From Roseovarius sp. EL26 (lineage in GTDB: Bacteria > Pseudomonadota > Alphaproteobacteria > Rhodobacterales > Rhodobacteraceae), in contig NZ_OUMZ01000006.1 in assembly GCF_900327775.1 (NCBI RefSeq), positions 124,001 to 188,000 on the forward strand: DNA of 64,000 nt, given 5' to 3'. The position numbers and the translations under genes are program-made. Below the pieces are notes generated by a model that searched no databases, was not told where the DNA came from, and was given only the letters and a program-made list of their open reading frames with translations. Positions 44,382 through 53,424 of this stretch are shown piece after piece (positions within the stretch are counted from its first letter, which is position 1; each line of letters opens with the position of its first letter).

Positions 44382-45628
44382 TCCTTCGTCTGGCCATCGG
44401 GTCACTGTTGGCCCGTGTCTTAACAGTTGGCATGACGGTGCTGGCCATTGCTTTGTCCGTGGCCCTGTTTTTGGGTGTTGAAAAGGTGCGCACCGGGGCC
44501 AAGGCGAGCTTTGCTGATACGATTTCAGGCACTGATCTGATCGTCGGGGCCCGGTCAGGGTCTGTTCAACTGTTGCTTTATTCCGTTTTTCGCATTGGCA
44601 ACGCTACAAACAATGTAACTTGGGAAAGTTATCAAGATATCGCCAACCGGCCCGAGGTGGACTGGATCGTGCCTATTGCGCTTGGTGACAGCCATCAGCA
44701 GTTTCGTGTGATGGGCACCACGGCAGAGTTTTTCACGCGCTACAAATATCGTCAGGGGCGGGCCCTTACGATGCAGGACGGCGTAGTGATGGCGGACCTT
44801 TACGATACGGTGGTCGGCGCGGATGTGGCTGCGACACTCGGTTATGGCGTCGGTGATCCAATTGTGGTGGCGCATGGTCTGGCTTCGTTCACGAAACACA
44901 AGGATCAGCCGTTTCGGGTTTCTGGCATTTTGAACAAAACGGGCACGCCGGTCGATCGCACGGTGATCACCAGCATGGAGGCAATCGAAGCCATTCATGT
45001 GGATTGGAAAAACGGTGGGCAGGTTCCTGGGAAAAGCACCCCTATAGATGAAATTCGGAAGATGGACCTTACCCCAAAAGCGGTGACTGCAGCTTTGGTT
45101 GGGGTTGAGAGCCCACTGCAAACGTTTGCCTTACAGCGTGCGATCAACGAATACCGGCAAGAGCCACTGCTGGCCGTGTTGCCCGGTGTTGCGCTGCAAG
45201 AGCTCTGGGCTATTGTTAGTATTGCCGAAACCGCGTTGCTGGGGGTTTCGGCCATGGTGGTGGTTACAGCGCTGATCGGAATGATGGCGACGATCTTTTC
45301 CAGCCTGAATGAACGCCGCCGCGAAATGGCAATCTTTCGTGCCATGGGGGCACGTCCGACAACCATTCTGGGGCTGCTGGTACTTGAGGCGGTGCTGACA
45401 GCCGCTGCCGGGGCGGTTTTGGGGTTGGGTTTGCTTTATGTCGGTTTGGCTATCGCTCAGCCGTTTGTTGATAGTGCCTTTGGTTTATGGTTGCCAATTG
45501 AGGCCCCATCTCTTCGCGAATTCGGGGTATTGGTGGTTGTTGTGCTTGCTGGGGCGCTTGTGAGTCTGGTGCCCGCCCTGCGGGCCTATCGTCTGTCGTT
45601 GGCAGATGGTATGATGGTCAGGACATGA
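44378..45628 (+). CDS. FtsX-like ABC transporter permease (MacB/LolC type)
   Basis: A 416-residue inner membrane protein. It has one N-terminal membrane helix (residues about 15-37), a periplasmic domain of about 225 residues (MacB-PCD type), then three helices near 275-300, 325-355 and 375-400, with the cytoplasmic SSLNERRREMAIFRAMGARP coupling segment typical of FtsX domains. It overlaps both the ATPase gene and the next gene by ATGA. FtsX-type transporters usually drive periplasmic mechanics or extraction rather than classical import, which makes its zinc-linked role notable. Confidence 0.92.
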   Translation: MILRLAIGSLLARVLTVGMTVLAIALSVALFLGVEKVRTGAKASFADTISGTDLIVGARSGSVQLLLYSVFRIGNATNNVTWESYQDIANRPEVDWIVPIALGDSHQQFRVMGTTAEFFTRYKYRQGRALTMQDGVVMADLYDTVVGADVAATLGYGVGDPIVVAHGLASFTKHKDQPFRVSGILNKTGTPVDRTVITSMEAIEAIHVDWKNGGQVPGKSTPIDEIRKMDLTPKAVTAALVGVESPLQTFALQRAINEYRQEPLLAVLPGVALQELWAIVSIAETALLGVSAMVVVTALIGMMATIFSSLNERRREMAIFRAMGARPTTILGLLVLEAVLTAAAGAVLGLGLLYVGLAIAQPFVDSAFGLWLPIEAPSLREFGVLVVVVLAGALVSLVPALRAYRLSLADGMMVRT

Positions 45629-46707
45629 TACCATTGGCGCACCTTACCCAACCTTTGCGAAAGTTGGCCTTTCCGCTGGTTTTGTCCGCTGTTTTGGCTG
45701 CGGGGCAGGCAACGGCCTGTTCGTTCCATTATTATGTGCCGGAACAAACCGCAGTGGATTGGCTGGTTGAAGGCAAAGATGTGATCTTGGGCAGGCCCTC
45801 TGCCGAGAACGAATTCGCCTTTGCGACCGCCAAGGTCTTGCGCGGAAACGCCCCAGGCGAACCGCTCCCTTATCTGGTGGACAGCGTTTTGCGCAAAAAG
45901 ATGGCCCGTAACACAGAGGATTACGTTCTTTTTGCACGCCAAGGTGATGAAGAGTGGGAGTATGTCAGCTATGTCAATGCCGCTTTTCTGTCCATGATCG
46001 AGCAGGTGGAGGCGGACGTTTCTAATTGGGATCCGGGTTATGGGCCGAAGCGCTTTGCCATGTTTGCAGCGTTTTTAGACCATTCTGACCCTACACTCCG
46101 AAGGCTGGCCCTGCGCGAAATTGACAAAGCCCCTTATCGGATGTTGCAAAGCATTGATCTGAACATCCCGAATGACGATCTTTTAAGTCAACTTTGGACC
46201 AGACAGGGATATGCCTTCCAGTCAATCCGCATTTTGCTACTGGGATTAAGTGGTGAGGATACAGCACGCGAAGAGATTTATGCGTTCTTTGATCGCAGTA
46301 AAGACTGGGACTGGGCCACCAATCTTGGTGCTTTCGCCACAGCATTGATTGAGCTGGATGGTGTCGAAGGTGTGCTCCGCCTTGAGTCCGTTCTGTTGTC
46401 CGGCCCGAGGCAACCGTTGGATAAGCTGGAACAGGCGATTGAAGCGCTGGCCATTCACAATGGGATTGCTACGGCAGATTTGCGCAGAGCAATAGCAAGT
46501 GCCCTGTCGCGAATGGTAGCAATGCGGCCTGAAACAGCATCCATTGTTGTACGACAATTCGGTAAGCGAAATGACTGGTCTCAGGGTGAAGCCCTAGTTC
46601 AAGTGATGTTAGACAAAAAAGTCCGTGACCCTTCTGAACAACTTGCAATTGCAAACTATATTGGACGCGCGCAACGAGCTTCGGCGAAAATGAGCTTGGA
46701 AAACTAA
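45625..46707 (+). CDS. Secreted protein of unknown function in the zinc operon
   Basis: A 360-residue protein with a long Sec signal peptide that ends near GQATACSFHYY; the Cys after TA could be a lipidation site or a ligand. Residues about 40-120 look like a small beta-domain (VIYLG-type VILGRPSAENEFAFATAKVL). Residues about 150-350 are helical with repeat-like hairpins (TLRRLALREIDKAPY, FATALIELDGVEGVLRL), suggesting HEAT-like repeats. I do not recognise the family. Its ATGA overlap with the permease gene and location before the DUF3299 gene place it as the fourth gene of the Zrg-like set. Confidence 0.75.
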   Translation: MIPLAHLTQPLRKLAFPLVLSAVLAAGQATACSFHYYVPEQTAVDWLVEGKDVILGRPSAENEFAFATAKVLRGNAPGEPLPYLVDSVLRKKMARNTEDYVLFARQGDEEWEYVSYVNAAFLSMIEQVEADVSNWDPGYGPKRFAMFAAFLDHSDPTLRRLALREIDKAPYRMLQSIDLNIPNDDLLSQLWTRQGYAFQSIRILLLGLSGEDTAREEIYAFFDRSKDWDWATNLGAFATALIELDGVEGVLRLESVLLSGPRQPLDKLEQAIEALAIHNGIATADLRRAIASALSRMVAMRPETASIVVRQFGKRNDWSQGEALVQVMLDKKVRDPSEQLAIANYIGRAQRASAKMSLEN

Positions 46708-46763
46708 TCGTGAATGATGGGCACCTATCGATTCAGGGATGCCGGTGGTAGATTGAGAAAACA

Positions 46764-47270
46764 ATGACACATCTGAGCCGCAGACAGCTAATAGCAACCA
46801 CCCTTTCAGGGATGGCCGTACCTTCCAGCCTTTGGGCCGCAAACCCGCGTGAAATTGGTTGGGATGATCTTATTCCAAAGGGTGTCCCTTATTCTGAAAT
46901 CATTGGCGAAGGCGAGATGGATGAGGTCAATGATACATGGAACCCTATTTATGATGCCAATGCGACCAAGTTAAATGATAAGCTTAACGGTGCTTATGTC
47001 CGCATGCCCGGCTTCATCATCCCGCTTGAACTGGGATCCAAGGGTGTGACAGATTTCATTCTTGTCCCCTATGTCGGTGCCTGCCTACACACGCCTCCTC
47101 CACCGGCAAATCAGTTGGTTTTTGTGAAAGCAGACCCCCCGTGGCCGAACCAAGAGTTCTGGGCTCCGATTTGGGTTACTGGTGTGATCCGTACACAGTT
47201 ACAGTCCACTGAAATTGCTAAGACGGGTTATTCCCTTTCGGCTGACAACATCGAATTCTACGAGTGGTAG
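46764..47270 (+). CDS. DUF3299 periplasmic protein
   Basis: A 168-residue protein beginning MTHLSRRQLIATTLSGMA, a twin-Arg or Sec-type signal. The mature part has the DUF3299 hallmarks: GWDDLIP, VRMPGFIIPLE, and LVPYVGACLHTPPPPANQLV with a conserved Cys-His pair. The family often accompanies FtsX-like ABC transporters and DUF2796 proteins. The role is unknown, but metal binding by Cys/His is a fair guess. It is 56 nt downstream of the preceding gene and probably ends the Zur-type operon. Confidence 0.85.
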   Translation: MTHLSRRQLIATTLSGMAVPSSLWAANPREIGWDDLIPKGVPYSEIIGEGEMDEVNDTWNPIYDANATKLNDKLNGAYVRMPGFIIPLELGSKGVTDFILVPYVGACLHTPPPPANQLVFVKADPPWPNQEFWAPIWVTGVIRTQLQSTEIAKTGYSLSADNIEFYEW

Positions 47271-47602
47271 TCTCTTATCAAGCGGCCAATCCTTCGTAGA
47301 AATATACCTGCACATAGCGGATGTTTTGCCGCTTAGATTAATCTGTTGAGACAGAGACTGATCAAGGTTCAATACAGAGACATCCATCGGCCTTTACATT
47401 GGTCTTATCCACCCGTCAGGATGAGCCACTTGGCGGCTTGTGCGATCTTGTCTGTGTTGTCAGAAAAGGTGATAATCTGACAATACATTGGTTCAGAGTG
47501 GCATGGTCGACATCAACACCGTGTTGTTGCACAATTTCTTGCAAATCGCCGTAACCGAAACACGAAAATTTTGAGACAGAGCCCAAAAGAAGTGGAGAAA
47601 AC
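47271..47602. other. Gap between the zinc operon and the agmatinase-family gene
   Basis: Besides the transposase remnant, a pair of complementary 7-mers (AAGCGGC at 47280-47286, GCCGCTT at 47328-47334) lies just after the DUF3299 gene. They could form a long-loop stem or be remains of the insertion. The leader and promoter of the next gene must overlap the remnant; no promoter stands out. Confidence 0.4.
47362..47577 (-). pseudogene. Decayed IS6-family transposase fragment
   Basis: On the minus strand this gap translates to a piece of an IS6/IS26-type transposase: FSCFGYGDLQEIVQQHGVDV then DHATLNQCIVRLSPFL, matching the family pattern YRDLEE..ERGV.VDH.T..RWV.RY.P.L. It continues through SHKPPSGSS, an in-frame TGA (47418-47416) where the family has Trp, and then RVDKTNVKADG, matching the DDE-motif segment RVDETYIKV.G and keeping the first catalytic Asp. 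Both ends of the gene are missing, and a further stop follows at 47364. No terminal repeats were recognised. It lies in the leader of the agmatinase-family gene. Confidence 0.75.
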
Positions 47603-48565
47603 ATGTCAGGACATGGATACGAATCTGGTCGATTGAACCTGCCTTTTGTCGGCATTTCGACCTTTGGCAAGAAACCCTACGTAGAGAACTGGGATGCAAT
47701 CGATGCCGATGTGGCGATTTTGGGGGCACCTTTTGATTGTGGCTGCCAGTTCAGGCCCGGAGCGCGGTTTGGCCCGCGTTCGGTACGTGAGGCCTCAACA
47801 CTTTTCAGCTTTGGCCATGCTGGCGCTTATGATCATGAAGACGACGCAACATATCTGGGTGAAGATGTGCGTATTGTCGATATTGGCGACGCCGACATTA
47901 TCCATACTAAGACAGATGAGAGCCACACCAACATTGAATATGGGGTGAAAAAAATCCTGGATGCGGGGGCGATTCCGGTCACCATCGGTGGTGATCATTC
48001 GATCAACATTCCCTGCATTCGCGCTTATGAGGAAGACTGCGCTAAAAACGGCCCCATTCATGTGGTGCAGATTGATGCGCACTTGGATTTTGTCGATGAG
48101 CGCCATGGCATCACCGAAGGTCACGGCAACCCCATGCGTCGCGCGATTGAGAAAGACTATGTCTCTGGCATGACGCAGCTGGGCATTCGCAATGTCTCAT
48201 CAACCGCGAAAGAAGGCTATGAGGACGCGCGTGCGCGTGGCTCTGACATTCTTTCTGTGCGACAGGTGCGCAAGCTGGGAACGCAAGGCGTTCTGAATCG
48301 CATCCCAGAAGGTGCGCGGTATTATGTCACCATCGATATCGATGCTTTCTGCCCTTCAATTGCGCCCGGCACGGGAACACCAAGCCATGGCGGTTTCCAG
48401 TATTATGACGTGCTGGAGATCGTGCAGGGCCTAACCAAACGTGGTGATGTTATTGGGATCGACTTGGTCGAGGTCGCCCCTGCTTATGATCCTACTGAAA
48501 GTACTCAGGTTTTGGCAGCGCAGTTACTTTTGAACTTTATCGGTTTCATCTTCCACAACAAATAA
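47603..48565 (+). CDS. speB: Agmatinase-family ureohydrolase
   Basis: A 320-residue binuclear-metal ureohydrolase. Metal-binding motifs are GGDHS near residue 129, QIDAHLDF near residue 152, and TIDIDAFCPSIAPGTGTPS near residue 236. The N-terminal GAPFDCGCQFRPGARFGP is typical of agmatinase-like proteins. The usual reaction is agmatine to putrescine plus urea, but guanidinobutyrase, guanidinopropionase and guanidine hydrolase share this fold, so the symbol is tentative. GTGGAG precedes the ATG. The gene stands alone, next to a transposase remnant. Confidence 0.85.
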   Translation: MSGHGYESGRLNLPFVGISTFGKKPYVENWDAIDADVAILGAPFDCGCQFRPGARFGPRSVREASTLFSFGHAGAYDHEDDATYLGEDVRIVDIGDADIIHTKTDESHTNIEYGVKKILDAGAIPVTIGGDHSINIPCIRAYEEDCAKNGPIHVVQIDAHLDFVDERHGITEGHGNPMRRAIEKDYVSGMTQLGIRNVSSTAKEGYEDARARGSDILSVRQVRKLGTQGVLNRIPEGARYYVTIDIDAFCPSIAPGTGTPSHGGFQYYDVLEIVQGLTKRGDVIGIDLVEVAPAYDPTESTQVLAAQLLLNFIGFIFHNK

Positions 48566-48579
48566 AGTGCTCTCTAACA

Positions 48580-48605
48580 GTGGCATGTTTGAACACTCAT
48601 GCCGC
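48580..48605. terminator. Possible hairpin terminator after the agmatinase-family gene
   Basis: GTGGCATG (48580-48587) and CATGCCGC (48598-48605) pair over eight positions including one G-T, around a 10-nt loop, followed by AGTTTCCTG. The T tract is short, so it is a weak candidate. Confidence 0.4.
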
Positions 48606-48680
48606 AGTTTCCTGACATGTTAAAGACGTAGAATTAGGGTGGCATCCCGTGCGTGCACTCTGCCGCCCTACGCGCTTGTC

Positions 48681-49778
48681 TCATCCCATGTCAGAGAGAA
48701 AACGAGTGAGATAGGCATCGGAATAGTCGACCTCAAGCTCGACCCAGATCGGCAGGTGGTCTGACATCTCGAACGTCATAAAGTTGTTGGCGTATTGAGA
48801 CGCGAAGTCGGCGTAAGGGGATTTGCCATAAGCAGAGCGCATTGCGGCATTGATAGGTTCATAGTGCGCAAGGTGTTCGGCATCCGTTATTCGGGTGACA
48901 AATTCCGGGTCATCGGGTGCAGCAGGGTCGCGACCCTGTGTGGGCCCGTAAACCGCATTTCGCCAGTCGAATAACCCGTGACGTAAGAGGCGGGTTTTAC
49001 GGGTAGAGGCACCTTTGTCAGTATATGCGATTTGATCGTAGAACTTATCGCCTTTCATGTTGGTGGCTTCGAAACGTGGGACCTGCATGCCACTGTCGGC
49101 GAGCGCCTGCCAGACTTCATCATCGCGGCTTTCAATGTTCATGTCACCGAGGAAAATGAAGACTTGGTCTTCCTTCTTGGCACGTTTCAAGAGCGCCTTT
49201 GTGATGGCTTTGATCTCTTGTGCGCGCATGCCGAGATTATCGCCATAGATGATATGGCTTGAACATAGTGTAAAGCGGAACCAACCGGATTGGAAAGCAG
49301 CGAAGAACGGTGTGCGTGCGATCTGACTGCCGTCGCTTAACGCACCAGAGGGTATCACAATCTCGCCGATCACATTGCGGAAGAATACTTTGTTTTTGTT
49401 GTAGATGAATCCCATACGCTCATAATTTGCGCCTTCGTGATTGCCAACATCGGTAACGAAGTAATCCCAATTTGACCCCAGAAGCCCCAAGAGTCGTTTA
49501 AGCGGCACGAGGTCATCGCGAAGTTCCTGGATCGCACAGATATCGAAGGCCGAGACGATTTCGGCGATATAGTGGAAACTCTCGTCTAACCGAGGCATGC
49601 CGCCATCAAACGCACGAATGTTCCAAGAACCAATGATAAGTGAATTGGGGCGCCGGTCCTTGGTGATGGTTTGTGCGATATCGTACCGCAGAGTCAGAAG
49701 GCGGTTGGCAATCCATTCAGCTTTGTTTGGATAGATCGGGTCGGGGTCATATTTCTTCAGGTCATGGTAAAAGGGCAT
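48681..49778 (-). CDS. Endonuclease/exonuclease/phosphatase family protein
   Basis: A 365-residue protein of the DNase I-like metal-dependent hydrolase superfamily. Signature segments are IGSWNIRAF near residue 48, AIQELRDD near 83, SSHIIYGDN near 174, FLGDMNIES near 209, and the terminal SDHLPIWVELE near 340, which together carry the catalytic Asn, Glu, Asp and His. No signal peptide is seen, so it acts in the cytoplasm unless exported otherwise. The substrate (nucleic acid, phosphoinositide or other phosphodiester) cannot be told from sequence. It is monocistronic, with 184 bp of otherwise empty DNA upstream. Confidence 0.88.
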   Translation of the reverse strand: MPFYHDLKKYDPDPIYPNKAEWIANRLLTLRYDIAQTITKDRRPNSLIIGSWNIRAFDGGMPRLDESFHYIAEIVSAFDICAIQELRDDLVPLKRLLGLLGSNWDYFVTDVGNHEGANYERMGFIYNKNKVFFRNVIGEIVIPSGALSDGSQIARTPFFAAFQSGWFRFTLCSSHIIYGDNLGMRAQEIKAITKALLKRAKKEDQVFIFLGDMNIESRDDEVWQALADSGMQVPRFEATNMKGDKFYDQIAYTDKGASTRKTRLLRHGLFDWRNAVYGPTQGRDPAAPDDPEFVTRITDAEHLAHYEPINAAMRSAYGKSPYADFASQYANNFMTFEMSDHLPIWVELEVDYSDAYLTRFLSDMG

Positions 49779-49962
49779 AGTAATCTCTGGTTTGTAAAGT
49801 TGATGTCAAAAATGAATTCTCATGCCGTCGAGTTGACAATGTGAAGCCGTCAGACGTCAAGACGGGTCATTCTAATCTGAAAATTGATTTTCGAGACTAA
49901 CTTTCAAACAGTCGCTCTGCTCTACGACTTCGTCACGCTAAAGGTATGAATCGCAGCTGCCT

Positions 49963-50832
49963 TTAACGCAGTTTAGGCAAGCCGTCTGTGAAGGGGTCGG
50001 TTGATTTGTCGCCAAGGGTAAGGCCGGTGAAATCGAAGAGTTTCGGATCAAGCAGGTGCGAAGGACGTGCGTTCATCAGTGAGCGGAACATGACCTGACG
50101 GCGACCGGGGCGATTGGCTTCCCATCCATCAAGGATTTGTTTGACCTGTTGACGTTGCAGGCCATCTTGCGAGCCGCAAAGATCGCAAGGGATGATCGGG
50201 TAGTTCATTCCAGTTGCGAACTTTTCGCAATCGACCTCGGCCACAAAGGAAAGTGGGCGGTAAACAAACAGGTCACCCTCTTCGTTGACCAGTTTTGGCG
50301 GCATGGTGGCCAGACGGCCACCGTGGAAGAGGTTCATGAAGAACGTCTCTAGAATGTCGTCGCGGTGGTGGCCAAGGACTACGGCAGAACAGCCTTCTTC
50401 GCGGGCAACGCGGTATAGGTTGCCGCGCCGCAGGCGCGAGCAAAGCGCGCAAAATGTGCGGCCCTCGGGGACTTTGTCCATCACAACCGAATAGGTGTCT
50501 TGGTATTCAATCCGGTGGGGGACGCCCATCTTTTCAAGGAATTCTGGCAGGACCGTAGCCGGAAACCCCGGCTGACCCTGATCAAGGTTGCAGGCCAGAA
50601 TGTCGACCGGGAGAAGCCCGCGCCATTTCAGTTCATGCAGTACGGCCAAAAGCGTGTAGCTGTCTTTGCCACCTGACAGGCAAACGAGCCAGCGCGCGCC
50701 CTTTTCGATCATGCCAAACTGATCAATCGCCTCCCGCGTTTGGCGCACAATACGTTTGCGCAGCTTGCGGAACTCGGTTGTTTTGGGCGCCTCATTGAAA
50801 AGCGCGTGAATATCTTCGGCATCATCCAGCAT
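49963..50832 (-). CDS. ttcA: tRNA 2-thiocytidine(32) synthetase TtcA
   Basis: A 289-residue PP-loop ATPase. The PP-loop is SGGKDSYT near residue 53. The Cys pairs CALC (near 128) and CDLC (near 217) match the Fe-S-binding CxxC motifs of TtcA, which thiolates cytidine 32 of some tRNAs. The [20 protein letters not shown] segment is also typical. The C-terminal 40 residues ([12 protein letters not shown]) are as in alphaproteobacterial homologues. It lies 53 bp downstream of the SLC13-type transporter gene on the same strand. Confidence 0.94.
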   Translation of the reverse strand: MLDDAEDIHALFNEAPKTTEFRKLRKRIVRQTREAIDQFGMIEKGARWLVCLSGGKDSYTLLAVLHELKWRGLLPVDILACNLDQGQPGFPATVLPEFLEKMGVPHRIEYQDTYSVVMDKVPEGRTFCALCSRLRRGNLYRVAREEGCSAVVLGHHRDDILETFFMNLFHGGRLATMPPKLVNEEGDLFVYRPLSFVAEVDCEKFATGMNYPIIPCDLCGSQDGLQRQQVKQILDGWEANRPGRRQVMFRSLMNARPSHLLDPKLFDFTGLTLGDKSTDPFTDGLPKLR

Positions 50833-50885
50833 GGGCTGCCTTTAGACACAAATGACCTTGCAAACAAGGGTTATGATTGCGGGCC

Positions 50886-52793
50886 CTAGTAGACGATATT
50901 CAGCATTACCATTGAGACGACCAAGAACAGAACGGTCATGATCCCGCCGGAGCGAACGAAATCGGTGACCTTGTACCCTGCTGGACCCATGATCAGCGCG
51001 TTGACCTGATGGGTGGGGATTATGAACGAGTTCGAGGTTGAGATCGCTACGGTGAGGGCAAAGACCGCGGGATTGCCGCCCGCCGCCACGGCGATTGAGA
51101 CCGCGAGTGGCACCAGTAGCACGGTCGCGCCGACATTGGACATCACTAGTGAGAAAGCTGTGGCTAAGATGGCGACACCACCTTGTAGTGCCCAGATGGG
51201 CCAGCCGTCGAGTAGTGTCAGGATCTGTTGGGCGATCCATTCCGCAGTGCCGGTATTCTGAACGGCTTGCCCTAAGGGTATGAGGCTGGCGAGTAAGAAT
51301 ACTGTGTTCCAGCCGACAGCGCGGTACGCCTCGTCGATTGTGAGTACTTTTGTCAGCAGCATTCCGACGGCCCCGGTGAGCAGACAGAGTGACAGGCGAA
51401 CATCGGTAAAGAGGATCATCGACAGGGATATGGCAAAGAAAAACAGCGCTACGCCAACTTTTTGTGGGCGTAATTCTTCTTGTGGGAAATCAGCGGTGAC
51501 GACAACAAAATCGCGGTCACGTTTGATCCGAACTAGGTTTTCCCAGCGGCTATGTGCCACCAACATGTCGCCCGCTTGAAATGGTACCAACCCGATGGCG
51601 GTGGGTTTGTGATCGCCGTACTCGACATGGCTTAAGGTGTCTTCGCCACGGTGAATGGCCAGCAGGCTAAGGCCATATGTTTTACGCAGCAGCAAGTCAC
51701 GCGGGCACTTTCCAATCAACTTTGAATCCGGTGGAATCACAACTTCGGCAATGCCAGCGTTGGTTGGAGCGAATTCTTCCGAAAAGACATCTAGTGAAGG
51801 TCGAATTGTCAGACCGTATTTTTTGGCAAAAGCCTCGACGATCACGCCTTTGCCGATGATAGCCAACCGGCAAGGGGCGGCAATTTCGGCTGTGAGAATC
51901 TGTACCATCGAGACCTTACCTTTGTAGTAGGTCGAGATGATGTAGAGGTTATTTTCAAGGTTAATATCTGCGAGGATTTGCCCAACCAATGGGCTCTCGG
52001 CGGGGACGTCCACCTCATAAACATCGGCTTTCAAGCCGTAGACACGTTGCAGGTAATCTGAGGTTCCCTGCCCGGAAGAGGCATCAACCTTATCGACTTT
52101 TCCAGGTAGGACGAATTTACCCAGTAACATGAAGTAGATGATACCGGTTGCCACCAGCGCAAAGCCAATGGGTGTTACTGAAAACAGGCCGAATTCGGCC
52201 ATCTGTGCATCTGCCGGCAAGGTATCATTGGCCGATCGGATCAAATCATTAAGCAAAATGAGCGGTGACGATCCTACCATGGTCATCGTGCCGCCCAAAA
52301 TGGCGCAAAAGCCCATGGGCATCAGCAGGCGCGATAGTGGGATGCCACTGCGGGCAGAGATACGGCTAACAACAGGCAGGAACAATGCGGCGGCGCCGAC
52401 ATTTTGCAGGAAGCTGGAGATTACCCCGACGGTGCCAGAGACGATGGGCACAACGCGCGTCTCGGACGTGCCTCCGCGTTTCAGGATGACAGCGGCAACT
52501 TTGTTCATGATGCCGGTTTTATCAAGGCCTGCACCGACGATCATCACGGCGATGATCGATATGACCGCGTTGGAAGCGAAACCGTCAAATAGATGATTGA
52601 CATCAGCAAGGTTTTCGAGGCCCGGAACGTAACTGAGTATACCGACAATAACCAAAATCAAAATGGCCGCGAGATCGACCCTGATGATTTCCGATACGAA
52701 CAAAAACACAGTAAAGGCCAAGGTCGCCATGACCACGGCCATTTCAGTCGTAAACGCGATATGTTCCAAATTTTCCCTCGATTTTTCCTTCAC
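50886..52793 (-). CDS. SLC13-type anion permease with TrkA-C (RCK_C) domains
   Basis: A 635-residue membrane protein. Two blocks of helices (about 18-230 and 430-635) flank a cytoplasmic insert with two RCK_C-like domains (about 240-420, for example YEVDVPAESPLVGQ and AEVVIPPDSKLIGKCP). The paired motifs SSFLQNVGAAALFLP and LVMSNVGATVLLVPL correspond to the inverted-repeat substrate-binding loops of the DASS/SLC13 family. Relatives carry sulfate, dicarboxylates or sodium-coupled anions; the substrate here is unknown. The start is GTG at 52793; the ATG at 52742 (MAVVMATLAF) is a shorter alternative, and neither has a strong ribosome-binding site. Confidence 0.88.
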   Translation of the reverse strand: MKEKSRENLEHIAFTTEMAVVMATLAFTVFLFVSEIIRVDLAAILILVIVGILSYVPGLENLADVNHLFDGFASNAVISIIAVMIVGAGLDKTGIMNKVAAVILKRGGTSETRVVPIVSGTVGVISSFLQNVGAAALFLPVVSRISARSGIPLSRLLMPMGFCAILGGTMTMVGSSPLILLNDLIRSANDTLPADAQMAEFGLFSVTPIGFALVATGIIYFMLLGKFVLPGKVDKVDASSGQGTSDYLQRVYGLKADVYEVDVPAESPLVGQILADINLENNLYIISTYYKGKVSMVQILTAEIAAPCRLAIIGKGVIVEAFAKKYGLTIRPSLDVFSEEFAPTNAGIAEVVIPPDSKLIGKCPRDLLLRKTYGLSLLAIHRGEDTLSHVEYGDHKPTAIGLVPFQAGDMLVAHSRWENLVRIKRDRDFVVVTADFPQEELRPQKVGVALFFFAISLSMILFTDVRLSLCLLTGAVGMLLTKVLTIDEAYRAVGWNTVFLLASLIPLGQAVQNTGTAEWIAQQILTLLDGWPIWALQGGVAILATAFSLVMSNVGATVLLVPLAVSIAVAAGGNPAVFALTVAISTSNSFIIPTHQVNALIMGPAGYKVTDFVRSGGIMTVLFLVVSMVMLNIVY

Positions 52794-52830
52794 TGTGCAG
52801 GGAAATTAACCAGGGGTCAAATAATGGGGC

Positions 52831-53403
52831 TTAAGAGGGCGTATTTTCCGCAAAGGCACGCAAAATCTCTTTGGCATTGTCTGAGCTCCAGTCAGCATCC
52901 CCCAACATACGCGCCACCTCATTGCCGTCCCGGTCGATGATGATCGACACGGGCAGACCGAAGATTTTCAGCGACCGTGCGAGATCCTGTTTGGGGTCGC
53001 GGTGTTGCGGCAGGTTGTCGACGCCAATGTCGGTAAAGAACTTGGCAATCATCGGCGGCGGTGTGGCAACCGGGCCGGTGGCGACGGTGACCACTTCGAC
53101 GCCTTCAGCGCTCAATTCTGTCTGAAGTTCGGATAGGCTGGGCATTTCTTTGCGACAGGGTGCACACCATGTGGCCCAGAGGTTCAGAACGACGACCTTA
53201 CCTTTGTAGTCGGCCAACGTGCCCTCTGATCCGTCTTCGTTGACATAGTTCGCGATCGACGCTGGGCGCGGCTCCTCATAGACGATCAGCTTTTTCATAT
53301 CGCCTTCGCGCAGGGCGGTGATTTCAGCAGGGTCTGCCGCGAATGCAGCATTTGCACCCAGCGCCAGTGCCATATAAAGGACGATTGAACGAAATTTCCG
53401 CAT
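52831..53403 (-). CDS. TlpA-family periplasmic thiol:disulfide oxidoreductase
   Basis: Start at ATG 53403 ([20 protein letters not shown], 190 residues), a Sec signal peptide cleaved near AFAADP. The thioredoxin-fold active site [15 protein letters not shown] lies near residue 80. The cis-Pro is within [12 protein letters not shown] near residue 153. TlpA-type proteins keep periplasmic thiols reduced, for instance in cytochrome c or oxidase assembly; the client here is unknown. Its start codon is only 21 bp from that of the divergent argH, an arrangement seen in other Rhodobacterales. Confidence 0.92.
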   Translation of the reverse strand: MRKFRSIVLYMALALGANAAFAADPAEITALREGDMKKLIVYEEPRPASIANYVNEDGSEGTLADYKGKVVVLNLWATWCAPCRKEMPSLSELQTELSAEGVEVVTVATGPVATPPPMIAKFFTDIGVDNLPQHRDPKQDLARSLKIFGLPVSIIIDRDGNEVARMLGDADWSSDNAKEILRAFAENTPS

Positions 53404-53424
53404 TTTCCCTCCGAAGGGCAAGAC

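Noticed and set aside
47280..47334. Complementary AAGCGGC/GCCGCTT pair as terminal inverted repeats of the decayed insertion sequence
   Set aside because: The arms lie on the same side of the remnant and are only 7 bp long, so they cannot be the two ends of the element.
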